A stretch of DNA of 64,000 nucleotides from Alphaproteobacteria bacterium (lineage in GTDB: Bacteria > Pseudomonadota > Alphaproteobacteria > Caulobacterales > Aquidulcibacteraceae), in NCBI GenBank assembly GCA_018969015.1, contig JAGWZE010000005.1:62001-126000 (forward strand), given 5' to 3'. Within the stretch, counting starts at the first letter, position 1. Each line of letters opens with the position of its first letter. Made by a program: the position numbers and the translations under genes. Below, piece by piece: positions 1 to 8,174 of the stretch. Under the pieces are notes generated by a model. It was not told where the DNA came from, did no database searches, and was given only the letters and a program-made list of their open reading frames with translations.

Positions 1-239
1 GCCTCACGATCTCGCCCGATCGCCTGCAGCACATCCGCCGCAACCGCCTCGCCGCCATGAACGAGACGCGGGATTCGAGCTATGTCGACGAAGACCAGAT
101 CCGGCAGGAGATCATCTTCGCCTCGCGGCTCTACGAAAAACACGGCTGGCCGGTGATCGACGTCTCGCGCCGCTCGATCGAAGAAACCGCCGCGGCGGTG
201 CTGAACCTGCTCGCGGAGCGCCGGAGCGCCACGCCGTGA
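1..239 (+). CDS. ppsR: pyruvate, phosphate dikinase regulatory protein, C-terminal part
   Basis: This is the last 78 codons of a gene that begins upstream of the window; the frame is open from base 3. The family is a bifunctional serine/threonine kinase and phosphorylase that switches pyruvate phosphate dikinase or PEP synthetase off and on. The visible part shows the C-terminal pattern of the family: SPDRLQHIRRNRL, then SSYVDEDQIRQEI, and a tail containing WPVIDVSRRSIEETAA. The ATP-binding P-loop lies outside the window. The stop codon overlaps the GTG start of maf by four bases, so the two are probably translationally coupled. The ppsR-maf-aroE-coaE-dnaQ order is common in alphaproteobacteria and supports the call. 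Confidence 0.85.
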   Translation, partial: LTISPDRLQHIRRNRLAAMNETRDSSYVDEDQIRQEIIFASRLYEKHGWPVIDVSRRSIEETAAAVLNLLAERRSATP

Positions 240-829
240 GCGGGATCATCCTCGCGTCCGGCAGCGCGATCCGCGCGCAGGTTCTGCGCAATGCGGGCGT
301 GCCGTTCGATGTCGTGCGGCCGAGCGTTGACGAAGAGGCGGTTAAGGTCGGCCTGCGCGCCGAAGGCCTCGCGCCGCGGGATCAGGCGGACGCGTTGGCC
401 GAAGTGAAGGCGCTGTCGGTCTCGCGCCGCATCGGCGGGTTCGTGCTCGGCGCGGATCAAATGCTCGAGTGCGACGGGATCGTTTTCGACAAGCCCGAGG
501 GCCGCGCCGGCGCTGTCCGCCATTTGCAGACACTGCGCGGCAAGACGCACCGGCTGATCAGCGCCGCGGTCGTCGCGAAAGACGGCGCGGTGATCTGGCG
601 CCACATCGAAACGCCGAAGCTGACGATGCGCATGTTCGACGACACGTTCATCGAGGCCTATCTCGATCGCGTCGGACCCGAGTTGGAGAAGAGCGTCGGC
701 GCCTACCAGCTGGAAGGCGAGGGCGTTCAGCTCTTCGAACGCATCGAAGGCGACTATTTCTCCATCCTCGGCCTGCCGCTTCTGCCTCTGCTCGCGCTGC
801 TGCGGCGGCACGGCGTGATCCCGACATGA
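236..829 (+). CDS. maf: Maf-family nucleoside triphosphate pyrophosphatase
   Basis: A 197-residue Maf-like enzyme that hydrolyses non-canonical or modified nucleoside triphosphates to monophosphates and pyrophosphate in the cytoplasm. The N-terminal signature appears as LASGSAIRAQVLRNAGVPF; the usual SPRR has become SAIR, a difference that often separates Maf subgroups. The catalytic aspartate sits in VLGADQM near residue 70 and the family FDKPEG motif follows. Length is normal for the family. The GTG start overlaps the ppsR stop, and its own TGA overlaps the ATG of aroE, so it is the middle gene of a coupled operon. I do not claim which subgroup substrate (dTTP/UTP or m7GTP) it prefers. Confidence 0.9.
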   Translation: MSGIILASGSAIRAQVLRNAGVPFDVVRPSVDEEAVKVGLRAEGLAPRDQADALAEVKALSVSRRIGGFVLGADQMLECDGIVFDKPEGRAGAVRHLQTLRGKTHRLISAAVVAKDGAVIWRHIETPKLTMRMFDDTFIEAYLDRVGPELEKSVGAYQLEGEGVQLFERIEGDYFSILGLPLLPLLALLRRHGVIPT

Positions 830-1665
830 GCGGGCGCGTCATCACCGGGCGGACGAAAGTGCTCGCGGTCCTGGGCAATCCGATCGCGCACTCGCTTTCG
901 CCCCCGATGCACAACGCCTGGCTGGCGGCGGCCGGGATCGACGCGACCTATGTGGCGCTGCCGATCGAGGGCGACGTGTTCGCCGCGCTGCCATCCTTCG
1001 GGCTTTACGGCGCGAACGTCACGGTGCCCCATAAGGAGCGGGCGGCCGCCATCGCGACGCAAAGGGACGAGGCGGTCGCGAGGCTCGGCGCGGCGAACGT
1101 GCTCCGCTTCGGGCCGAACGGCGTGGCCGCGTTCAACACGGATGCGCCGGGGTTCGTGGCGAGCCTCGACGAGGCCGCCCCGGGCTGGCGGGATCGCGTG
1201 AAAACGGCCCTCGTGATCGGCGCCGGCGGCGCCGCGCGGGCGATCGCCTGGGGCCTCGCCGCGGCAGGCGTGGAGAAGCTCCTCGTCAGCAACCGCACGG
1301 AAGCGCGCGCGCTGGAGGTGTGCGCAGTGTGCCCGCGCGCGGCGCCCTGGCCCTGGGCTTATCTTGGTGATGCTTTCGCGAAGGCGGACCTGATCGTCAA
1401 CGCAACGTCGCTGGGACTTGCCGGCGGGCCTTCGCCGGACTGGCCGATCGAGGCGGCCGCGCCGCACGCGCTGGTCGTCGACGCCGTGTACAAGCCGCTC
1501 GAGACGCCGCTGCTCGCCCAGGCGCGGGCGCGCGGACTCGCCACGGTGGACGGGCTCGGCATGTTGATCCATCAAGGAGCGCTGGCGTTCGAGATCTGGT
1601 TCGGCGTGAAGCCGGACACACGCGCCGCGCGAGGCCTGTTGAACGAACTGCTTGCGCGGGGCTGA
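826..1665 (+). CDS. aroE: shikimate 5-dehydrogenase
   Basis: This 279-residue NADP-dependent enzyme reduces 3-dehydroshikimate to shikimate in aromatic amino acid synthesis. The substrate-binding motif GNPIAHSLSPPMHN is at residues 16-29. The catalytic lysine is in NVTVPHKERA, the paired aspartate in FNTDAPGF, the nucleotide-binding loop is GAGGAAR near residue 130, and the C-terminal DGLGMLIHQG motif is present. The ATG at 826 overlaps the maf stop (ATGA) and fits the family length; an open frame continues upstream inside maf but has no homology there. coaE follows 21 bases later, so all four upstream genes probably share one transcript. Confidence 0.95.
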   Translation: MSGRVITGRTKVLAVLGNPIAHSLSPPMHNAWLAAAGIDATYVALPIEGDVFAALPSFGLYGANVTVPHKERAAAIATQRDEAVARLGAANVLRFGPNGVAAFNTDAPGFVASLDEAAPGWRDRVKTALVIGAGGAARAIAWGLAAAGVEKLLVSNRTEARALEVCAVCPRAAPWPWAYLGDAFAKADLIVNATSLGLAGGPSPDWPIEAAAPHALVVDAVYKPLETPLLAQARARGLATVDGLGMLIHQGALAFEIWFGVKPDTRAARGLLNELLARG

Positions 1666-1686
1666 GCAGAGGGGAAGGGGCGGCCG

Positions 1687-2298
1687 ATGATCATTCTCGG
1701 GCTCACCGGCTCGATCGGCATGGGCAAATCCACCACGGCGCAGATGTTCGCCGAGGAGGGCGTGCCGGTGTATGACGCGGACGCCGCGGTCCATGCGCTC
1801 TACGAACCGGGCGGCGCGGCTGTGGACCCCGTCGGCGCGGCGTTTCCCGGCGTCGTCAAGGACGGCGCGATCGATCGCGCGGCGCTCGGCCAGGCGGTGT
1901 TCGGCAACGCCGAGGCGATCAAGCGGCTCGAGACGATCGTGCATCCGCTTGTGCGCGAGGCGCAGGCGCAATTCCTGCGGCGCAACTTGGAGCGGAAATC
2001 CGATCTCGTTGTGCTCGATATTCCGCTGCTGTTCGAAACGGGCGCGAACACCTTCATGGACGCCGTCGTGGTGGTGAGCGCGCCGGCCGACGTGCAGCGC
2101 GCGCGCGTGCTGGCCCGGCCCGGGATGACAGAAGACAAGTTCGAAGCCATTCTCGCCAAGCAACGTCCGGATGCGGAGAAACGGGCGAAGGCGGATTTCG
2201 TGGTCAATACCGGGTTGGGCCTCGAGGAGGCGCGCGCGCAGGTGCGGGCGATCCTCTCCGTGATCCGCGAGGACGCGCTGGCCCCGGCGGCAAGCTAG
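1687..2298 (+). CDS. coaE: dephospho-CoA kinase
   Basis: A 203-residue P-loop kinase that phosphorylates the 3'-hydroxyl of dephospho-CoA, the last step of coenzyme A synthesis. The Walker A loop [12 protein letters not shown] is at residues 5-16, followed by the family's [26 protein letters not shown] forms the CoA-domain strand and [19 protein letters not shown] is the lid region. An AGGGGAAGGGG stretch just before the ATG can serve as ribosome binding site. It follows aroE and precedes an unrelated channel gene in a cluster that in relatives continues straight to dnaQ. Confidence 0.95.
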   Translation: MIILGLTGSIGMGKSTTAQMFAEEGVPVYDADAAVHALYEPGGAAVDPVGAAFPGVVKDGAIDRAALGQAVFGNAEAIKRLETIVHPLVREAQAQFLRRNLERKSDLVVLDIPLLFETGANTFMDAVVVVSAPADVQRARVLARPGMTEDKFEAILAKQRPDAEKRAKADFVVNTGLGLEEARAQVRAILSVIREDALAPAAS

Positions 2299-2313
2299 GG
2301 GACAGCGCGGGGC

Positions 2314-2955
2314 ATGGAAGATCATCGTTCGCCGGAGAAAGACTATAACCTCGAACGCCTGATCTTCCTTTCGGATGGCCTCTTCGCGATCGTCATCACG
2401 CTTCTCGTCATCGAGCTGAAACCGCCGGAAAACTGGGACAAGACGTTCGCCGGCTTGATGGACGAGCAATGGCGCGCGCTGGCGGCCTATGCGGTGACGT
2501 TTCTGGCGATCGGCGCGTTCTGGAATGCGCATCGACAGATGTTTGCGCGCGTGTCGAAGTTCCACCCGGGCCTGGTGGTGTTCAACCTGCTTTTTCTGGG
2601 CCTCGTGACGCTCTTGCCCTACGCCGCAGAACTGTTGTTCGAAGCGGGGCCGCGGGGCGAGCCATACCTCATTTACATGGGGCTTCTGGCTGCGATTTCG
2701 CTCGCGCAGGCCGTGCTGTGGGCCTTCGCTGCGCTCATCGCGAATGTCTTGGATACAGGCCTTCCCGTGCGCGATCGCGCGGTGTTGTTCCTGACCATGT
2801 GCGCGCCGGCGGGGCTCCTGGTCTACGGCGGCTGGATGAGCACGCAGGGGCGCGCGCTCGACCAGTGGATCTGGGTTGGCCCGGTCCTTGCCGTCGTCGC
2901 CCTGATTCGCCGACGACTCACCGCCAAGGCCGCGAAACTACCGGAGCGATCTTGA
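2314..2955 (+). CDS. TMEM175-family (DUF1211) potassium channel-like membrane protein
   Basis: A 213-residue integral membrane protein with about six hydrophobic segments (residues 19-35, 54-72, 86-108, 118-144, 155-175, 184-200). The family hallmark R-x-x-x-F-S-D at the start of helix 1 appears as RLIFLSDGLFAI, with the Phe to Leu change one position before Ser-Asp. Bacterial TMEM175 proteins form tetrameric, voltage-insensitive K+-selective pores. The gene lies 15 bases after coaE and 31 bases before dnaQ, inside an otherwise conserved housekeeping cluster, so it is probably expressed with them. No regulatory domain is present. The channel role is inferred from the family. Confidence 0.8.
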   Translation: MEDHRSPEKDYNLERLIFLSDGLFAIVITLLVIELKPPENWDKTFAGLMDEQWRALAAYAVTFLAIGAFWNAHRQMFARVSKFHPGLVVFNLLFLGLVTLLPYAAELLFEAGPRGEPYLIYMGLLAAISLAQAVLWAFAALIANVLDTGLPVRDRAVLFLTMCAPAGLLVYGGWMSTQGRALDQWIWVGPVLAVVALIRRRLTAKAAKLPERS

Positions 2956-2986
2956 ACCCGCGCCCGACGCAGCTTACGCCACATCC

Positions 2987-3712
2987 ATGCGCGTTGTGAT
3001 CTTCGACACGGAAACGACCGGCGTCGCCCCCGATGCCGGCGATCGCATCGTCGAGATCGGCTGCGTCGAGATGATCGGCTTCGAGATCGGCCGCACCTGG
3101 CACGCCTATCTCGATCCGGAGCGCGACGTGCCCGAAGAGGTCGTGCGGGTGCACGGACTCACGCGGGATTTCTTGCGCGGGAAACCGAAATTCTCCGAGG
3201 TCGTCGAAGACCTGATCGCGTTTTTCGGGCCCGACCCGATCGTCGCGCACAACGCCGAGTTCGACCGCCGCTTCCTCAACGCCGAGCTCGAGCGTCTGAA
3301 CCGCATTCCCGCGCCGCAGGACCGCTTCATCGATACGCTGGCGATCGCCAAGAAGGTGATGCCGCCGGGCAAGCGGCTCTCGCTCGATGCGCTGTCGAAG
3401 GAATTCCGCCTCGATCGGCTGGGTTTTGACCTCTCGGCCCGGAAGGGGGCGGGGGGCCACGGCGCCCTGCTCGACGCCAAGATGCTCGCCGAGATCTATA
3501 TCGGCCTCCAGGGCGGGCGCGAGCAGAAGCTGTTCGCCGAAGACAAGCCACGCACGGCGGAACGCGAGGCCACCGCGGCGCAGATCACCATCACGCAGCG
3601 CGCCCCGCGGCCCGTGCCGATGGGCCCGCTCTCCACGCCGGAGGAGCGCGATGCGCACGCGGCGTTCCTCGCCCAGCTCGGCAAGGAGCCGCTCTGGTCC
3701 AAGATCGGCTAG
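2987..3712 (+). CDS. dnaQ: DNA polymerase III epsilon subunit, 3'-5' exonuclease
   Basis: A 241-residue proofreading exonuclease of the replicative polymerase, DEDDh class. Exo I is FDTETTG (Asp7, Glu9), Exo II is VAHNAEFDRRFL (Asp93), and Exo III-epsilon has GGHGALLDAKML with His158 and Asp163. The C-terminal tail after about residue 185 is alanine- and proline-rich and ends in a short helix, consistent with the alpha-subunit-binding segment. Length matches the family. Its place after coaE and near secB is typical of alphaproteobacteria. Confidence 0.95.
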   Translation: MRVVIFDTETTGVAPDAGDRIVEIGCVEMIGFEIGRTWHAYLDPERDVPEEVVRVHGLTRDFLRGKPKFSEVVEDLIAFFGPDPIVAHNAEFDRRFLNAELERLNRIPAPQDRFIDTLAIAKKVMPPGKRLSLDALSKEFRLDRLGFDLSARKGAGGHGALLDAKMLAEIYIGLQGGREQKLFAEDKPRTAEREATAAQITITQRAPRPVPMGPLSTPEERDAHAAFLAQLGKEPLWSKIG

Positions 3713-3777
3713 GGCCGGCTGGATCGCGGCGCATCTCTTCCCTATAGCTCGCCCCCGGACGTGATGCGGGGGGACGC

Positions 3778-5889
3778 ATGGGAAAGATTCTGGCCTGGAT
3801 CGCAGGATCGGTGGCGGGCCTTGCGGCGCTCGCCGCCATCGCGCTGCTTGCGCTCGATGCGCCCAATGCGCCGCCGCCGCCCGATCTCGACGCCATCCGC
3901 GCCAAGGCCGCAACGTACCGCGCCGTCATCGCGCGCGACTCCTGGGGCGTCCCGCACGTGCGCGGCGCGCGCAACGCGGACGCGGCGTTCGGCATCGGCT
4001 ACGCGCACGCCGAAGATGATTTCGCCACGATCCAGGAAGTGGCGCTCGCCACGCGCGGCACGCTCGCGGCCGAACGCGGCGCGGGCGCGGCCCCCACCGA
4101 TTACCTCGTGCGCATGATGCGCATCTGGGAGGATCTCGACGCGCGCTACACGACCGATCTCCCGGAGGACGTGCGCGCCGTGCTCGAGGCCTATGCGGAC
4201 GGCGTGAATTTCTACGCCGCCCAGCACCCGGAGAAGGTGGCGCCCGGCCTGCTGCCAATGACGGGCAAGGACATCGCCGCGGGTTTCGCGTTCAAGACGC
4301 CGCTCTTCTACGGGTTCGACGCGCAGCTGAAGGCGCTCCTCTCGCCCGACGAAAAGGCCGGCCCGCCGAAAGGCTCGAACGGCGTCGCGGTCGCGCCCGC
4401 TCGCTCGACGGACGGCGCGACGCGCCTGCTCGTCAATTCGCACCAGCCCTACACCGGGCCTGTCGCCTGGTACGAAGCGGTGATCGAGAGCGGGGAGGGC
4501 TGGCACGTCGCCGGCGGTTTCTTCCCCGGTTCGCCCTTCATGCTGCACGGACACAACAGGAATCTCGGCTGGGCCAATACGGTCAACGCGCCCGACCTCG
4601 TCGACATCTACAAGCTTGAGATCGACCCGGCCGACCCGAACCGCTACCGGCTCGACGGCAAATGGACGCCGTTCGAGCGCAAGATGGCCCGCATCCGCGT
4701 GAAGCTGTGGGGCCCGTTCTTCTGGACCGCGACGCGGGAGATGATCTGGTCCGAGCACGGCATGGCGTTCCGCACGCCGCGCGGCGTGTTCGCGGTGCGC
4801 TACGCCGGCCAGCGCGAGATCCGTGGCGCGCTGCAGTACTGGCGTCTCGACACTGCGCGCACCGCGGAAGAGTGGCGCGCGGCGATGGCGCTGCAGGCGC
4901 TGCCGAGCATCAACTACATCTATGCCGATCGCACCGGCCTGATCGGTTACGTCTATAACGGGCTCTTCCCCGTCCGCGCCGAAGGGCAGGACTGGAGCGG
5001 CATTCTCCCGGGCGACCGCAGCGACCTCATCTGGCGAGCCTATCGTCCGTTTACGGAGGTTCCGCAGATCTGGGCGCCGCGATCGGGCTACGTCTTCAAC
5101 TCCAACAACACGCCCTTCGCGGCCACCGATCCCGCCGATGCGCTGAAGCCGGAGCGGTTTCCCGCCACCATGGGCCTGCAGGCCAACATGACGAACCGCG
5201 CATGGCGCGCGCTCGAGACGTACGGCGCCGACACGGCGATCAGCCCCGAGGAGTTCCGCGCGTACAAGTTCGACGTCGCCTTCAGCCCGCGCTCGGCGCA
5301 GATGGAGATGGTGCGCGAGCTGCTCGCGATGACGTTCGATGATCCGGATCTGAAGGCCGGCCAGGACGTGCTGCGCGCGTGGGACGGGCGCACCGACCGC
5401 GCCAATCGCGGCGCGGCGTTGGCGATGCTCACCGTGGCGCAACGCGCGCGCGATCTGGAGGACGGCAAGCCCCCGGGCGATCTCACCGCCGCCTACAAGA
5501 AAGCCGTGACGACGCTGAAGACCAAGTTCGGCCGTCTCGATCCGGCCTGGTCGCAGCTGATGCATTTCCGCCGTGGCGGGCTCGATCTGCCGATCGACGG
5601 CGGGCCCGACGCGTTCCGCGCCGTCTACGGCGAACCGCAAAAGGACGGCACGCTGACGGCCATCGCCGGCGACACGCTGATCATGTTCGTGACGTGGGAC
5701 AAAAGCGGGCGCGTGGCGTCCGAAAGCATCCACCAGTTCGGCTCGGCGACGCTCGACGCCGCCTCGCCGCACTACGCCGACCAGGCCCCGCTGTTCGCGG
5801 CCATGCGCACCAAGCCGGTGCTGTTCTGGCCCGAGGATCAGGCGGGGAAGATGGTGGAGAGCTACGCGCCCGGCGCGCGCGGGAAGTGA
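3778..5889 (+). CDS. penicillin acylase family (peptidase S45) N-terminal nucleophile hydrolase
   Basis: A 703-residue enzyme of the group that includes penicillin G acylase, aculeacin A acylase and the AHL acylase PvdQ. A hydrophobic segment (residues about 5-27) forms a signal peptide or anchor, so it acts in the periplasm. The alpha chain carries RDSWGVPHVRG and GIGYAHAEDDF. The autocatalytic cleavage site and nucleophile is Ser200 in KGSNGVAVAP, followed in the beta chain by NSHQPYTGP and the oxyanion-region HGHNRNLGWANT. An SNNTPFAATDP stretch is also typical. Relatives cleave amide bonds of acyl-homoserine lactones, lipopeptides or beta-lactams; the substrate cannot be read here. The ATG follows a GGGGGGA run. 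Downstream is an inverted repeat, then convergent secB. Confidence 0.88.
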   Translation: MGKILAWIAGSVAGLAALAAIALLALDAPNAPPPPDLDAIRAKAATYRAVIARDSWGVPHVRGARNADAAFGIGYAHAEDDFATIQEVALATRGTLAAERGAGAAPTDYLVRMMRIWEDLDARYTTDLPEDVRAVLEAYADGVNFYAAQHPEKVAPGLLPMTGKDIAAGFAFKTPLFYGFDAQLKALLSPDEKAGPPKGSNGVAVAPARSTDGATRLLVNSHQPYTGPVAWYEAVIESGEGWHVAGGFFPGSPFMLHGHNRNLGWANTVNAPDLVDIYKLEIDPADPNRYRLDGKWTPFERKMARIRVKLWGPFFWTATREMIWSEHGMAFRTPRGVFAVRYAGQREIRGALQYWRLDTARTAEEWRAAMALQALPSINYIYADRTGLIGYVYNGLFPVRAEGQDWSGILPGDRSDLIWRAYRPFTEVPQIWAPRSGYVFNSNNTPFAATDPADALKPERFPATMGLQANMTNRAWRALETYGADTAISPEEFRAYKFDVAFSPRSAQMEMVRELLAMTFDDPDLKAGQDVLRAWDGRTDRANRGAALAMLTVAQRARDLEDGKPPGDLTAAYKKAVTTLKTKFGRLDPAWSQLMHFRRGGLDLPIDGGPDAFRAVYGEPQKDGTLTAIAGDTLIMFVTWDKSGRVASESIHQFGSATLDAASPHYADQAPLFAAMRTKPVLFWPEDQAGKMVESYAPGARGK

Positions 5890-5931
5890 GGGGCGGGTGG
5901 GCGGTGTCGACTACCAGAGCCCACGAGTGCC

Positions 5932-6024
5932 CGTCATCCTCGCCCGAGCGAAGCGAGGGCGGGGATCCAGCAGACCGTGTCCGTTAAATCTGGATCCCCG
6001 TCGCCTTCGGCGACGAGGATGACG
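5932..6024. repeat. family C interspersed inverted repeat, copy 1
   Basis: A roughly 93-bp element between convergent acylase and secB genes. It begins cgtcatcctcg and ends cgaggatgacg. Internal arms ggggatccag and ctggatcccc are also complementary, and each outer arm holds its own small hairpin (cgagcgaagcg, cgccttcggcg). A second copy lies at 50017-50117. The nested palindrome right after a stop codon could act as a two-way terminator or REP-like element. Confidence 0.8.
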
Positions 6025-6056
6025 CCGACGATGGGGCGTCGAGGAGACCGCCCCCC

Positions 6057-6533
6057 TTACGTCGCCCGCTGCTGACGCTCGCGGAGCTGCGCGCGGTACA
6101 GCGCGGCGAAGTCGATCGGGTCCACCAGAAGCGGCGGGTAGCCGCCCTCGCGGGTGACTTCAGCGAGCATGCGGCGGGAGAAGGGGAACAGCAGCCGCGG
6201 GCACTCGATGAGCAGCAGCGGCTCGACGTCTTCCTGCGCGACGTTCACGAACTGGAACACGCCGGAATAGACGAGCTCCGTGATGAACATCACGTCGTCG
6301 CCGCGGGTCGCTTTCGCGCCGATGCGGAGATCCACCTCATAGGCGTCGCCTTCGCCCAACGGGCGGGCGTTGACGTCGATGCCCATGTCGATCGCCGGGG
6401 CGATGTCTTGACGCTGGGTTCCCGTCGCCGCGGTCGGGTTTTCGAACGACAAATCCTTCACGTATTGGGCCAACACGCGAATGTGAGGGCTGTCGTTCGC
6501 GGAGGGACCGCCTTCCGGGGAGAGGCTGGACAT
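6057..6533 (-). CDS. secB: protein-export chaperone SecB
   Basis: A 158-residue cytoplasmic chaperone that keeps precursor proteins unfolded and hands them to SecA. Typical blocks are present: IRVLAQYVKDLSFENP near the N-terminus, EVDLRIGAKA, then FITELVYSGVFQF, and the strongly conserved ECPRLLFPFSRRMLAEVTREGGYPP region (given here as key pattern PRLLFPFSRR). Start is the ATG at 6533, with a GACGGAA stretch upstream. It is divergent from the Tim44-domain gene with a 167-base gap, the usual arrangement in alphaproteobacteria, though fxsA, often between them, is absent. Confidence 0.95.
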   Translation of the reverse strand: MSSLSPEGGPSANDSPHIRVLAQYVKDLSFENPTAATGTQRQDIAPAIDMGIDVNARPLGEGDAYEVDLRIGAKATRGDDVMFITELVYSGVFQFVNVAQEDVEPLLLIECPRLLFPFSRRMLAEVTREGGYPPLLVDPIDFAALYRAQLRERQQRAT

Positions 6534-6700
6534 GGAGAAGTTCCGTCTTTTGCTTGGGTGGGCGGGCTAACATGCGCGGCCAAGGCTCGCAACCTCACGC
6601 GCATGTCTGGTGTCGTAATGTGGCGCCAAGACCCTTGTCGTACTATGTGTTGGCGTCAGAGCGGTCCGTCGAAGAGCGCGGGCGGCCACAGGAGTTCAGC

Positions 6701-7297
6701 GTGTCCCGCGAGTTGGTCGAAATTCTGATCTTGGCGGCAATCGCCGGTGTCGTGGTGGCGCGGCTCTATTCCGTGCTCGGCCGGAAGACCGGCGCTGAAC
6801 CGCCGGCGCATACGCGCACCGCCCCGATCGAGGCTGGCGCCACGGCAGGTCCCGCGGCCCCGATCCCGCAGCCGGCCCCGGCCGCGCCGGTCTCGGGCCC
6901 GGTCGCCGAGCTGCAGAGCGCCGATCCGTCGTTCGACGCCAACCATTTCCTCGGCGGCGCCCGCGCGGCGTACGAAATGATCGTCCAGGCCTTCGCCACG
7001 GGCGACCGGGCGACGCTGCGCACGCTGCTCACCCAGCGCGTTTTCTCGAGCTATGACAAAGCCTTGACCGATCGGGAAGCCGCGGGCGGGCAGGGTCCGG
7101 AGCTGGTCCGCCTGAAGAGCGCCGAGATCGTCGACGGCGGCGTCTATGGCGAGGTTCTGCGAGTCGCCGTGCGCTTCGAGGCCGAGCTGGCCGAGGGCGT
7201 GGCCGGCATCCGCGAGACGCGCGAACGCTGGACGTTCGAGCGCGAGCTGCGCTCCCGTGATCCGAACTGGCTGCTGGCCGGGGTCGCCCAGGCGTGA
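6701..7297 (+). CDS. Tim44-domain (TimA-like) membrane-associated protein
   Basis: A 198-residue protein with an N-terminal hydrophobic helix (about residues 4-21) ending in ARLYSVLGRKTG, an Ala/Pro-rich linker (residues 30-75), and a C-terminal Tim44-like alpha+beta domain from DPSFDANHFLGGARAAYEM to the end, including the WTFERELRSRDPNWLLAGV block. The GTG at 6701 is chosen because a clear AGGAG sits seven bases upstream; an upstream start at 6554 would add residues with no homology. The bacterial family is linked to membrane protein or respiratory complex biogenesis, but its role is poorly defined. Its GTGA stop overlaps the start of the Smr gene; mltA, which lies between the two in many relatives, is missing. 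Confidence 0.85.
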   Translation: MSRELVEILILAAIAGVVVARLYSVLGRKTGAEPPAHTRTAPIEAGATAGPAAPIPQPAPAAPVSGPVAELQSADPSFDANHFLGGARAAYEMIVQAFATGDRATLRTLLTQRVFSSYDKALTDREAAGGQGPELVRLKSAEIVDGGVYGEVLRVAVRFEAELAEGVAGIRETRERWTFERELRSRDPNWLLAGVAQA

Positions 7298-7875
7298 CGC
7301 GCCGCCGCGGCGGGTCTTCCGACGACGACGAGACATTGTGGCGGCTGGTGACCTCGACGGTCCGGCCGCTGCGTGGCCGCACGATCGCGCCAACGGCTCA
7401 CGCGCTGCGGCATGTTGAGCGGACGGCGCGGGGCGCGGCGCCTGCGGGTTCGGCATCGTCCGAGGCGCCCGCTTCCAAATCTGCGCCATCGACGCCCGCC
7501 CCGTCCCGCCGCCCCGCGGCCGGGCCGCCGCCGGATCGCAGCGCCGAACGGCGTGTGCGTCGCGGCCAGGTGGAGATCTGGGGCGCGCTCGATCTGCACG
7601 GGCTCACGCAGGATCAGGCGCGCGCCGCCGTCGGCCGGTTCGTCGCGCGGGCGGCGGCGGACGGCGCGCGGACGGTCATCGTCGTGACGGGCAAAGGTGG
7701 GCGGTTCGGCGGCGGGGAGGGCGTGCTCAAGCGCCGTTTCCCCGAGTGGCTCGCCGAGCCGGGCGTGCGGGCGATGGTGTCGGGCGTATCGCCGGCGCAC
7801 CCGCGGCATGGCGGGGCCGGCGCGTTCTACGTGTTCCTGAAACGTCAGGACCCGGCGCGCGACGCCTTTTCCTGA
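7294..7875 (+). CDS. Smr/MutS2-domain protein
   Basis: A 193-residue protein. Residues 1-95 are a basic, low-complexity Ser/Ala/Pro region. The Smr domain spans about residues 100-185 with the hallmark [12 protein letters not shown] and the glycine-rich [13 protein letters not shown] loop, then a histidine-containing [19 protein letters not shown] ending. Smr domains are DNA or RNA nucleases/binders; stand-alone ones in alphaproteobacteria are of uncertain role. The GTG start overlaps the Tim44-gene stop (GTGA). Its last 31 bases overlap the 3' end of hisE on the other strand, leaving no room for a terminator between the convergent genes. Confidence 0.88.
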   Translation: MTRRRGGSSDDDETLWRLVTSTVRPLRGRTIAPTAHALRHVERTARGAAPAGSASSEAPASKSAPSTPAPSRRPAAGPPPDRSAERRVRRGQVEIWGALDLHGLTQDQARAAVGRFVARAAADGARTVIVVTGKGGRFGGGEGVLKRRFPEWLAEPGVRAMVSGVSPAHPRHGGAGAFYVFLKRQDPARDAFS

Positions 7876-8174
7876 AGCCCCGAAACGCCCGAACGCTTGG
7901 CCAAAGCGGCGACGACGTCGTCGCCCGAAACGCCGGCGGCCTGCAGCAGCACGAGCAGATGATAGAGCACGTCAGCCGCCTCGGCGGTGAGGGCCGCGCG
8001 GTCGTTCTGCGCGGCGGCGATCGCGGCCTCGACGGCCTCTTCGCCGAACTTCTTGGCGCAGCGCGCGGCGCCGGCCGCGAGGAGCTGCGCCGTATAGGAC
8101 GATCCCGGGTCCGCGCCGACGCGCGATGCGATCACGGTGGCGAGGGCGTCGATCTCGGCGCCAAGCGTCGTCAT
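7845..8174 (-). CDS. hisE: phosphoribosyl-ATP pyrophosphatase
   Basis: A 109-residue MazG-fold enzyme for the second step of histidine synthesis, removing pyrophosphate from phosphoribosyl-ATP. Key features are [25 protein letters not shown] with the acidic metal-binding GEEAVE, and [14 protein letters not shown]. The ATG overlaps the hisF stop by four bases. It is the last gene of a minus-strand his cluster. hisI, whose product does the next step, is not next to it. The 3' end overlaps the convergent Smr gene by 31 bases. Confidence 0.93.
   Translation of the reverse strand: MTTLGAEIDALATVIASRVGADPGSSYTAQLLAAGAARCAKKFGEEAVEAAIAAAQNDRAALTAEAADVLYHLLVLLQAAGVSGDDVVAALAKRSGVSGLQEKASRAGS

Noticed and set aside
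754-2565. A 603-codon open frame antisense to aroE and coaE
   Set aside because: Same compositional artefact; both sense genes have full catalytic motifs.
3742-5772. A 676-codon open frame antisense to the acylase
   Set aside because: Low-complexity shadow of the penicillin acylase gene.
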